DNA of 64,000 bases, from the NCBI GenBank assembly GCA_021151695.1, contig JAGKWU010000005.1:62001-126000 (forward strand), written 5' to 3'. The first letter of the stretch is position 1. The number at the start of each line of letters is the position of its first letter. The translations under genes and the position numbers were made by a program. Origin of the DNA: Cellvibrionaceae bacterium. Its GTDB lineage: Bacteria; Pseudomonadota; Gammaproteobacteria; Pseudomonadales; Cellvibrionaceae. A model generated the notes under the pieces. That model ran no database searches. It worked only from the letters and a program-made list of their open reading frames with translations, and had not been told where the DNA came from. Shown here piece by piece: positions 34,196 to 41,978 of this stretch.

Positions 34196-35902
34196 ATGAA
34201 AAATTTAGTTAAAGCACCCGCGCCTTTAAAGGCAATAGGTGATTGGTACAAAAGCGGATCGCCCTGGATCTGGCTCAACGGTGGCGCAGTCACACTGTGT
34301 ATGCTCATGGTGATAGGTTTGATTTGCCTGATCGCCGTGCGCGGTTTCGGCCACTTCTGGCCCGCCAATATTTTGCAAACCACGGTGACTGATAACACGG
34401 GCAAAGTTCAAACCATTCTTGCCGAAGAAGTGCGCAGCGAAGTTATCCCCGCTGTGATTGCGCGCGATAACGGCTATACGGTGCCAGATAATCAGGAATT
34501 ACTGACTCGCCATCTGATGAAGCTCGGTAACCGCGATGTCACCTCGCGCGATTTTATGTGGTTCCTCGAGCTGGGTATGGGCAAGTGGGAATATCCCAAA
34601 GATGCAGTGATGATTGAGCGTCGCGAATGGGGCAATTTCTATGGCTTCCTCAGCAGTATCACTGAAAGCGGCAAGCCTGTGGCGGAGCAGGGATCGGCCA
34701 ATTTCTGGCAAGAATTGAATCAGCGTTTAAGTCGCGCACTGGATTTACATGATCAAATCAAACGTATTGAAACGGTGCAAATTGGCAAAATCAATAATGC
34801 GTTAGATGAGTTGCGCCTCGAGCATCGTCGCCTGGAATTGAAAGGCGTTACCGGTGCGGAGATGGCTGAGCACGAAGCTAATATTGCTGCGCGCCGCGCC
34901 AAACTTGAAGCTGATTATGCTGTGGTGAAAAAAGAGCGCGACGCGATTTTCGAGCAAGTAAAACGCGATCAATTGCACGCAAAAACGGCGGACGGCAAAG
35001 AAGTTACCCTGAGCTTTGACCATCTGGTGCGTGTGACTCGCCCGAACGATATGAGCACCATCGCCAAGGTTGGCCAATACCTGGAGCGTTTCTGGGAATT
35101 TATGACGGACGAGCCGCGCGAATCCAATACCGAAGGCGGTATTTTTCCGGCGATCTTCGGCACTATCACCATGGTGGTTGTGATGTCCATCATAGTGACG
35201 CCCTTCGGTGTATTGGCGGCGATTTATCTGCACGAATACGCCAAACAAGGTTTGTTCCTGCGCATTATCCGCATCTCCGTGTACAACCTCGCCGGTGTGC
35301 CTTCGATTGTGTACGGCGTATTTGGTTTGGGCTTTTTTGTGTACACCCTGGGCGGCAATATTGACCGTTTGTTTTATGCGGAATCCCTGCCGTCGCCAAC
35401 TTTTGGTACGCCAGGTTTATTTTGGGCTTCGCTCACGCTGGCACTGCTGACATTGCCAATTGTGATCGTGTCCACCGAAGAAGGTTTATCGCGCATTCCC
35501 AGTACTATTCGCCAAGGCAGTCTCGCGCTCGGTGCAACCAAAGCTGAGACGCTGTGGAAAGTGATCGTACCGCTGGCAACGCCAGCCATGATGACAGGTT
35601 TGATTCTGGCGATTGCTCGCGCTGCCGGTGAAGTGGCGCCTTTGATGTTGGTTGGTGTTGTGAAATTGGCTCCGGCCTTGCCGGTGGATGGCAACTATCC
35701 CTACTTGCATCTGGATCAAAAAATTATGCACCTAGGCTTCCACGTGTATGACGTAGGTTTCCAAAGCCCTAATGTTGAAGCGGCTCGTCCGCTGGTGTAC
35801 GCCACCTCGCTCACACTGGTGATGCTGATTGTGGCTCTGAATATGACGGCGATTAAAATCCGTAATAATTTGCGTGAGAAATACCGCAGCGCTTCTGACT
35901 AA
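34196..35902 (+). CDS. pstA: Phosphate ABC transporter permease PstA, long form
   Basis: A 568-residue permease with an N-terminal helix (about 27-50) and a periplasmic extension that includes a coiled coil (about 180-255, around LDELRLEHRRLELKG and AKLEADYAVVKKERDA). The six-helix PstA domain follows, with an EAA loop in STIRQGSLALGATKAET. The N-terminal part resembles the DUF3333-type extension of Pseudomonas PstA. It starts 12 bp after pstC and forms the channel with it. Confidence 0.94.
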   Translation: MKNLVKAPAPLKAIGDWYKSGSPWIWLNGGAVTLCMLMVIGLICLIAVRGFGHFWPANILQTTVTDNTGKVQTILAEEVRSEVIPAVIARDNGYTVPDNQELLTRHLMKLGNRDVTSRDFMWFLELGMGKWEYPKDAVMIERREWGNFYGFLSSITESGKPVAEQGSANFWQELNQRLSRALDLHDQIKRIETVQIGKINNALDELRLEHRRLELKGVTGAEMAEHEANIAARRAKLEADYAVVKKERDAIFEQVKRDQLHAKTADGKEVTLSFDHLVRVTRPNDMSTIAKVGQYLERFWEFMTDEPRESNTEGGIFPAIFGTITMVVVMSIIVTPFGVLAAIYLHEYAKQGLFLRIIRISVYNLAGVPSIVYGVFGLGFFVYTLGGNIDRLFYAESLPSPTFGTPGLFWASLTLALLTLPIVIVSTEEGLSRIPSTIRQGSLALGATKAETLWKVIVPLATPAMMTGLILAIARAAGEVAPLMLVGVVKLAPALPVDGNYPYLHLDQKIMHLGFHVYDVGFQSPNVEAARPLVYATSLTLVMLIVALNMTAIKIRNNLREKYRSASD

Positions 35903-35964
35903 GCTGCCACACCCACTCGTAAACGAACACATTTTTTAAATTTATTGTCTCGATAGGCACCCTT

Positions 35965-36741
35965 ATGACACCTACGCCAGCAGATGAAAAAATCAAGCTT
36001 GAAGTGAAAGACCTCAACTTGTACTACGATCAAAAACGCGCGTTGAACAGTGTGAGCCTGCAGATTCCGGAAAAAAAAGTAACGGCCTTTATCGGCCCGT
36101 CCGGTTGCGGTAAATCTACACTCTTGCGCTGCTTTAACCGCATGAACGACCTGGTGGATTCCTGCCGCGTTGAAGGCCAGATACTGCTCGACGGCAGCAA
36201 CATCTATGACAAAAAAGTTGATGTGGCTGATCTGCGTCGCCAGGTGGGTATGGTGTTCCAAAAACCAAACCCATTTCCTAAATCCATTTACGAAAACGTG
36301 GCTTATGGCTTGCGGTTGCAAGGCGTAAAATCCAAACGTATTTTAGATACCGTAGTGGAGAATTCACTGCGCGGTGCGGCGCTCTGGGATGAAGTGAAAG
36401 ATCGTTTGCACGATAACGCATTCGGTTTGTCCGGTGGCCAGCAACAGCGTCTGGTGATTGCGCGCGCAATCGCGATTGAGCCGGAAGTCATTCTGCTCGA
36501 TGAACCTGCTTCAGCACTCGACCCGATTTCTACCCTGAAAATTGAAGAGTTGATCTACGAGTTGAAAGACAAATACACCATCGTCATCGTAACCCATAAT
36601 ATGCAACAGGCGGCGCGTGTATCTGACTACACCGCATTTATGTATATGGGTGACCTGGTGGAGTACGGCAATACTGATACGCTCTTTACTAATCCCAGCA
36701 AAAAGCAAACAGAAGATTACATCACTGGTCGCTACGGTTAA
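35965..36741 (+). CDS. pstB: Phosphate import ATP-binding protein PstB
   Basis: A 258-residue ABC ATPase. Walker A is GPSGCGKST (44-52), the signature is LSGGQQQRLVIARAIA, Walker B with D-loop is VILLDEPASALD, and the switch His is in VTHNM. It includes the PstB-specific FNRMNDLV and MVFQKPNPFPKSI segments. It energises PstCA and, with PhoU, takes part in the phosphate signal to PhoR. Confidence 0.98.
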   Translation: MTPTPADEKIKLEVKDLNLYYDQKRALNSVSLQIPEKKVTAFIGPSGCGKSTLLRCFNRMNDLVDSCRVEGQILLDGSNIYDKKVDVADLRRQVGMVFQKPNPFPKSIYENVAYGLRLQGVKSKRILDTVVENSLRGAALWDEVKDRLHDNAFGLSGGQQQRLVIARAIAIEPEVILLDEPASALDPISTLKIEELIYELKDKYTIVIVTHNMQQAARVSDYTAFMYMGDLVEYGNTDTLFTNPSKKQTEDYITGRYG

Positions 36742-36822
36742 TCGCTGGCGCGGTTGCAGGCGAGCCGCATGGGCGGCTTCTGGTGAAACGATTTCGATTA
36801 ATTATTTGGCGGAGTCCCGACC

Positions 36823-37524
36823 ATGGATATTAAAAGCCACACCCACCATATCTCGCAGCAGTACAACATAGAGCTGGATGATATTCGCACCCATTTGTCC
36901 GAGATGGGCGGCATGGCCCAGCGGCAGGTTAACGACGCCATTATTGCGTTGGTTGATGCTGATGTTGCCAAGGCAGAACAAGTTGTACGCGCTGACGGCG
37001 CAGTTAACTCGATGGAAATGTCTATCGACGAAGAATGTATTCGCATCCTCGCTCGTCGCCAGCCAGCGGCGAGCGATTTGCGTCTGGTTATCGCCGTTAC
37101 TAAAGCGATCACTGATTTGGAACGCATTGGCGACGAAGCCACCAAGATTGCGCGCCAGGCAATCGCATTGAATCAGGACGGCGTAGCGCCGCGCGGTTAT
37201 ATCGAGGTGCGCCATATTGGTGGCCATGTATCGCGTATGCTGCAAGATGCGTTGGATGCTTTTGCCCGTCTGGACGTGGATATGGCGAATGAAGTAGTGC
37301 AGATGGATCGTACAGTAGACTTGGAGTATGGCACCGCCATGCGCGAACTGGTGACCTTCATGATGGAAGATCCACGCAGCATTACCCGTGTGCTCAATAT
37401 CATGTGGTCACTGCGTGCGCTTGAGCGCATTGGCGACCATGCGCGCAACCTTGCGCAATATGTGATCTATCTGGTTAAAGGTGAAGATGTGCGCCACGCT
37501 AATCTGGATGATAGCAACAAATAA
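36823..37524 (+). CDS. phoU: Phosphate signalling complex protein PhoU
   Basis: A 233-residue all-helical protein with two PhoU repeats. Each repeat has an E/DxxxD-type metal site (DLERIGDEATKIA in the first, ALERIGDHARNLA in the second). PhoU links the Pst transporter to the PhoR kinase and keeps the Pho regulon off when phosphate is plentiful. phoB and phoR are not in the window. The unit ends at the terminator 37541-37572. Confidence 0.97.
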   Translation: MDIKSHTHHISQQYNIELDDIRTHLSEMGGMAQRQVNDAIIALVDADVAKAEQVVRADGAVNSMEMSIDEECIRILARRQPAASDLRLVIAVTKAITDLERIGDEATKIARQAIALNQDGVAPRGYIEVRHIGGHVSRMLQDALDAFARLDVDMANEVVQMDRTVDLEYGTAMRELVTFMMEDPRSITRVLNIMWSLRALERIGDHARNLAQYVIYLVKGEDVRHANLDDSNK

Positions 37525-37540
37525 TTATTTAAATGCGCCG

Positions 37541-37572
37541 AAAAAACCCATATCCTCGCGGTATGGGTTTTT
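37541..37572. terminator. Intrinsic terminator after phoU
   Basis: The stem AACCCATA / TATGGGTT has a nine-base loop, an A6 run on the left and a long T-run on the right. It closes the pstCAB-phoU transcript. Confidence 0.9.
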
Positions 37573-37614
37573 TTTTGCACATTTCTTTACTATCTAAGCG
37601 CCGAACCCAGGGCG

Positions 37615-37645
37615 TATAATACGACGGCAATACATATTATAAATA
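37615..37645 (+). promoter_or_regulatory. Promoter and candidate operator of the GntR gene
   Basis: A perfect -10 TATAAT lies at 37615-37620; no good -35 is seen. The 12-mer ATATTATAAATA at 37634-37645 sits just downstream, where a repressor would block initiation. The identical 12-mer occurs at 39294-39305 in front of the symporter gene. Confidence 0.5.
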
Positions 37646-37657
37646 GGCTAATTCACT

Positions 37658-38374
37658 ATGCTGGATACAGGTCGAAACCTCACCCACCAACTGACACATC
37701 AACTAGGCTCCGCCATCATTCAGGGGAGTTACGCAGTCGACAAAAGTTTTCCGACCGAAGCAGAACTCTCCCAACAGTTTAATATCAGCCGCAGCGTAAC
37801 CCGCGAAGCGGTAAAAATGCTCACTGCCAAGGGCTTATTGGCCTCGCGTCCGCGTCAAGGCATACGTGTTATGCCCAGCGCCCACTGGAATATGTTCGAT
37901 CCCGATGTTTTGGCCTGGACGCTCAACGCTCGTCCATCGTTGGACCTGCTGCGCGAATTCACCCAGCTGCGTATCGCAATTGAACCTGAGGCTGCTCGCC
38001 TCGCCGCGCAAAATTACCAGGATAAGGCTAAAATCAAAGTCATCGCCGATGCGCTGGAGCGTATGCGCAAAGCTGATGAGGGTCAGGACGATCCTCTGAC
38101 TGCCGATATCGAATTCCATACTTCGATCCTGGCTGCTAGTAACAACCGGTTCTTTTTACAGCTGCGCCAATTCATTCATGTCGCTTTGCGCGTGAGTATC
38201 GCCAGCACTAACCAGTTGAAAGGTGTGCTTAACGCCAGCTATGAAGATCACAAAAAGATTTACGACGAAATTGCCGCCGGCAATGAAGATGCGGCCGCCG
38301 ATTCGGTCAAGTATCTGCTCAGTGAAGTTATGCAATTAATAAATTTGTCATTGGTTAAAACTCCACAAAACTAA
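37658..38374 (+). CDS. FadR-subfamily GntR transcriptional regulator
   Basis: A 238-residue regulator. The N-terminal winged helix (about 8-72: FPTEAELSQQFNISRSVTREAVKMLTAKGLL) is followed by an all-helical FCD ligand-binding domain with metal/ligand residues (RIAIEPEAARLAA, DIEFHTSILAASNN, SYEDHKKIYDEI). Its closest pattern is the sugar-acid regulators (DgoR/UxuR-like). It is followed by a sugar dehydrogenase gene, a sugar symporter and a lactonase. It probably represses them until a sugar or sugar acid binds. Confidence 0.9.
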   Translation: MLDTGRNLTHQLTHQLGSAIIQGSYAVDKSFPTEAELSQQFNISRSVTREAVKMLTAKGLLASRPRQGIRVMPSAHWNMFDPDVLAWTLNARPSLDLLREFTQLRIAIEPEAARLAAQNYQDKAKIKVIADALERMRKADEGQDDPLTADIEFHTSILAASNNRFFLQLRQFIHVALRVSIASTNQLKGVLNASYEDHKKIYDEIAAGNEDAAADSVKYLLSEVMQLINLSLVKTPQN

Positions 38375-38441
38375 GGGGTTTTGGTGCGTTTTCCCGCTAA
38401 GGGCTACGCACTTTAGTGATAAAAAATCGAGAGACAACCAC

Positions 38442-39227
38442 ATGTATAGTTATTCCGTGCACGAGGGGTACACACGCTACGCCAGCCTGGAAAACTGTCC
38501 GGTATTTATCACCGGCGGTTCTACTGGTATTGGCGCTAGCTTGGTGGAAGCTTTTGCCACGCAAAACGCTCGCGTTGCTTTTATCGATATCGATAAAGAA
38601 GGCGGCGAGCAACTGTGTGATGATCTGGTTGCCAGGGGGTTGCCGCGCCCATGGTTCCAAGTGTGTGACGTTAGTGATACCAGCGCTCTGCGTGCAAGCA
38701 TATTTGCAGCGCAAACAGCTATTGGTGATATTCGCGTGCTGGTGAACAATGCCGCAAACGATCAGCGCTACGACACGCGCAGCATGACGGAAGAGCAATG
38801 GCATAAGGGCTTGGCGATTAATCTGCACCCGGCTTTTTTTGCCGCGCAGGCGGTTCAGCCCATGATGAAAACCCAGGGTGGTGGGTCGATAATCAATATC
38901 AGCTCCATCAACACCCATTTTGGCCCGCCCAATCTGGCCGGTTACATAGCCGCCAAAGCGGGTATTTTGGGAATTTCGAAAGCTTTGGCGACGGATTTTG
39001 GCGACGATAATATTCGTGTCAATTCCATACTGCCGGGCTGGGTGGCTACCCCAAAACAGCTTGAAAAATGGTTGTCAGAAGACCAGGAAGTGGAGCTGAT
39101 GAAGCGTGTGTGCCTGAAAAAACGCCTGGGCGCCCACGATGTTTCCAAGTTGGCCCTGTTTCTGGCATCCGATGATTCTTCCATGATCACCTCGCAAGAG
39201 TTGGTGGTGGATGGCGGCCGTATCTAG
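38442..39227 (+). CDS. SDR-family sugar dehydrogenase
   Basis: A 261-residue short-chain dehydrogenase. The NAD(P)-binding motif is TGGSTGIG (24-31), with NNAAN, active-site Ser155 and Tyr168-x3-Lys172 (YIAAK), and the C-terminal QELVVDGGRI. An acidic residue after the second strand (FIDIDKE) favours NAD. Together with the downstream SMP-30 lactonase and a galactose-type symporter, a sugar 1-dehydrogenase (aldose to aldonolactone, for example galactose or arabinose) is the most likely role. The exact substrate cannot be set from sequence. Confidence 0.85.
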   Translation: MYSYSVHEGYTRYASLENCPVFITGGSTGIGASLVEAFATQNARVAFIDIDKEGGEQLCDDLVARGLPRPWFQVCDVSDTSALRASIFAAQTAIGDIRVLVNNAANDQRYDTRSMTEEQWHKGLAINLHPAFFAAQAVQPMMKTQGGGSIINISSINTHFGPPNLAGYIAAKAGILGISKALATDFGDDNIRVNSILPGWVATPKQLEKWLSEDQEVELMKRVCLKKRLGAHDVSKLALFLASDDSSMITSQELVVDGGRI

Positions 39228-39247
39228 TAAGATTCGCCGTCAGTTGA

Positions 39248-39277
39248 AAACTCGCACTTGGTCGTGCGAGTTTTTTT
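39248..39277 (+). terminator. Intrinsic terminator after the SDR gene
   Basis: The stem AAACTCGCAC / GTGCGAGTTT has a six-base loop and is followed by T-rich sequence. It separates the dehydrogenase from the symporter. Confidence 0.85.
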
Positions 39278-39293
39278 GGGTCAAAAATAATTT

Positions 39294-39305
39294 ATATTAT
39301 AAATA
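39294..39305 (+). promoter_or_regulatory. Candidate GntR operator upstream of the symporter gene
   Basis: ATATTATAAATA, an exact 12-base copy of the site at 37634-37645. It lies 8 bp before the GGAGG ribosome binding site of the symporter gene. The motif is A/T-rich, so chance or shared -10 character cannot be excluded. Confidence 0.4.
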
Positions 39306-39323
39306 CTATATTGGAGGTGTGTG

Positions 39324-40904
39324 TTGAATCTCAACGGTCTTGATCTGGCGATATTGGCGATTTACGCCGTAGTGCTGGTGTTTATTGCTTATAAAGTCTC
39401 GCGCGAAAAGCAGGGGCATGAAAAGAACGCGCAGGACTATTTTCTCGCCAGCAAAGCATTGCCCTGGTGGGCGGTGGGAACCTCACTGATTGCGGCCAAT
39501 ATTTCCGCTGAACAAATCGTGGGTATGTCAGGTGCTGGCTATGCCGGTGGTATCGCCATTGCGTCCTATGAGTGGATGTCGGCGATTACGCTGTTTATTG
39601 TGGGTAAATACTTCCTGCCGATCTTTATCGCCAAGGGCATTTACACTATGCCCGAGTTCCTGGAGCAGCGTTATGACCGCCGTGTACGTACGGTGATGTC
39701 GATCTTCTGGCTCACGCTCTATGTGCTGGTGAACCTCACGTCCATTATGTACTTGGGCGCGCTGGCTGTTAATGCGGTGACTGGTATTCCCATGATGCAG
39801 GCCATGATCGCTATGTCGGTTTTCTCTTTCTGTTATTCAATTTACGGCGGCATGAAGGCGGTGGCTTTTACCGACGTATTCCAGGTGACCTTACTGGTGA
39901 TGGGTGGCTTGCTAATCACCTACCTCGGTCTTGAGAAACTGGCGCTGCTGGATGGCGGGTCTGGTGTTATCCACGGCTTCCAATCCTTGCTGGAAAAAGC
40001 ACCGGAAAAGTTTGACCTGATCCTCGACCCAAGCAATCCCAACTACAAAAACCTACCGGGCATCTCTGTATTAGTTGGCGGCATGTGGGTAATGAACATC
40101 TCCTACTGGGGCTTTAACCAATACATCACCCAGCGCACTTTGGCAGCCAAGAGCCTGCAAGAAGCGCAAAAAGGTATTGCCCTGGCAGCTTATTTGAAAG
40201 TGTTGATGCCGCTCATTATCGTACTGCCAGGTGTTGCCGCGGCGGTGTTGATGCCTGGCTTGACTCCATCGGACAAAGCTTATCCCTGGATGATGGTTAA
40301 CATCCTGCCCCACGGCATTCTGGGTATTGTGTTTGCCGGTCTGGTAGCGGCGGTGTGTGCGTCGCTCGCGTCCAAAACCAACAGTATCTCTACTTTGTTC
40401 ACCATGGATATTTACAAGCAAATCATCAAGCCGGATGCCTCTGAAGAGCACTTGGTAAAGGTGGGTCGTATTGCAGCGACCGTAGCCATTATCATTGCAC
40501 TGCTGGTGGCTGAGCCGCTGATCGGCAAGTCTGACCAAGCCTTCCAATTCATCCAGGATTTCACTGCCTTCTTCACTCCCGGTGTAGTGCTTATGTTCCT
40601 GATGGGCTTCTTCTGGAAGAAGTCTACCGCCATGTCCGCGCTGGTTGCTGGCATAGGTTCTGTGGCCCTGTCGATCCTGTCCAAGTTTGTATTGCCGGCA
40701 GAGTTTCCGTTTATGGATCGTATCGCCATAGTCTTTATACTTTGCGCCATATTGGCCATTGGGGTGACTTACTTGTCTGGCGGTAAAGACCAGGAAAAAG
40801 CCATCGACCTTAATGGCATTAACTTCAAAACCGAAGGCGTGTACAACGTAGCCGCCTTAGGTGTGGTGCTGGTGCTAATCGCCTTCTACACCATCTGGTG
40901 GTAA
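39324..40904 (+). CDS. SGLT-type sodium:sugar symporter (SSS family)
   Basis: A 526-residue transporter with about 14 membrane segments. It resembles Vibrio SGLT: N-terminal ANISAEQIVGMSGAGYAGG, then VMNISYWGFNQYITQRTL, where vSGLT has its galactose-binding Asn and neighbours. A GTG at 39321 lies only three bases after GGAGG, so the TTG at 39324 (MNLNGLDLAIL) with six-base spacing is the better start. It probably imports a hexose such as galactose or glucose with sodium. Terminators lie on both sides, so it is expressed on its own, perhaps under the neighbouring GntR regulator. Confidence 0.92.
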   Translation: MNLNGLDLAILAIYAVVLVFIAYKVSREKQGHEKNAQDYFLASKALPWWAVGTSLIAANISAEQIVGMSGAGYAGGIAIASYEWMSAITLFIVGKYFLPIFIAKGIYTMPEFLEQRYDRRVRTVMSIFWLTLYVLVNLTSIMYLGALAVNAVTGIPMMQAMIAMSVFSFCYSIYGGMKAVAFTDVFQVTLLVMGGLLITYLGLEKLALLDGGSGVIHGFQSLLEKAPEKFDLILDPSNPNYKNLPGISVLVGGMWVMNISYWGFNQYITQRTLAAKSLQEAQKGIALAAYLKVLMPLIIVLPGVAAAVLMPGLTPSDKAYPWMMVNILPHGILGIVFAGLVAAVCASLASKTNSISTLFTMDIYKQIIKPDASEEHLVKVGRIAATVAIIIALLVAEPLIGKSDQAFQFIQDFTAFFTPGVVLMFLMGFFWKKSTAMSALVAGIGSVALSILSKFVLPAEFPFMDRIAIVFILCAILAIGVTYLSGGKDQEKAIDLNGINFKTEGVYNVAALGVVLVLIAFYTIWW

Positions 40905-40950
40905 TTTGGCCCGTCTGGTTTGGTGATGGACCGCAAAAAGTGTTAGTCTG

Positions 40951-40979
40951 AAAACGCCTCCTTGTGAGGCGTTTTTTTT
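40951..40979 (+). terminator. Intrinsic terminator after the symporter gene
   Basis: The stem AACGCCTC / GAGGCGTT has a CTTGT loop, with A on the left and T8 on the right. Confidence 0.9.
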
Positions 40980-41012
40980 GGCTCTCACATTAATAACATT
41001 ATCTCCAACGCT

Positions 41013-41903
41013 ATGTTCGAACTTATCGATGAGGTCCCCTGCGCCAACCTGTTGGGCGAGGGTGTCCAGTGGAACCACCGCGACCAGTCTGTCTGGTGGA
41101 CGGATATCAAATCCAACAAGCTCTATCGCTATCACCTGTACTCTAAAACACTGAAAACTTGGGCTATGCCCGAGTTTCTCGGCTGTTTTGCGTTTGTGGA
41201 AAATGACGAGCGCATGTTGTTGGCACTGGCTACCGGCTTTGCCTGGTTCAGCCCCGAAACGGGAGCAATTGAATGGATCGCCAAGCCGGAGGCTCATTTT
41301 ATTGGCAATCGCCTGAATGATGGCCGCGTTGATCGCCAAGGCAGGTTTTGGGTTGGTTCAATCATGGAGCAGCAAAACTCACCGGAGCAATCCGCCAGCT
41401 TGTTTTGCCTGGATCACGCACAACAGCTCAGCACCCATTTAACGGATTTGCGTATTTCCAACAGTCTTTGTTGGAGCGCGGATTCAAAACGCCTGTATCA
41501 CGCCGATTCGCCCAGCCACCAGATCAAGGTTTACGACTTCGACGCCATCAGTGGCAGCTTGAGCAATGGTCGAGTATTTGCGCAGACCCTTGATGCTGTA
41601 GAGCCTGACGGCAGTTGCATAGACGCCGAAAACCATTTGTGGAATGCGGAGTGGGGCGGCCAGCGATTGGTGCGCTACAGTCCCGAAGGGCGTGAAGTTA
41701 CCGTGTTGCCGATGCCAGTCAGCCAGCCCACCTGCATGGCGTTTGGCGGTGAGGAAATGAACTTGCTGTTTGTCACCAGTGCCCGTATCGGCTTGAGTGA
41801 CGATGCGCTCGCAGAACAACCCCGCGCCGGCAATTTGTTTATTTATCGCACGACTTTTAGCGGCTTAAATGAGTGCTGGTACAAAGCTTCACCAGCGCGC
41901 TGA
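41013..41903 (+). CDS. SMP-30/gluconolactonase-type sugar lactonase
   Basis: A 296-residue six-bladed beta-propeller lactonase. Metal ligands are Glu16 (LGEGVQW), Asn in RISNSLCW and Asp in VEPDGSC; substrate residues appear in GNRLNDGRVDRQGRFWVGS. It would hydrolyse the lactone made by the SDR dehydrogenase to the aldonic acid. The dehydratase, kinase and aldolase needed afterwards are not here and must lie elsewhere. It lies about 110 bp after the symporter, behind a terminator. Confidence 0.9.
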   Translation: MFELIDEVPCANLLGEGVQWNHRDQSVWWTDIKSNKLYRYHLYSKTLKTWAMPEFLGCFAFVENDERMLLALATGFAWFSPETGAIEWIAKPEAHFIGNRLNDGRVDRQGRFWVGSIMEQQNSPEQSASLFCLDHAQQLSTHLTDLRISNSLCWSADSKRLYHADSPSHQIKVYDFDAISGSLSNGRVFAQTLDAVEPDGSCIDAENHLWNAEWGGQRLVRYSPEGREVTVLPMPVSQPTCMAFGGEEMNLLFVTSARIGLSDDALAEQPRAGNLFIYRTTFSGLNECWYKASPAR

Positions 41904-41978
41904 TCAAAACTGTTTTCAGCGCGGGGTTGATATAAGATACTGCGCCATTACGATTTTCCAGCAAGTCAGGATTCACCT

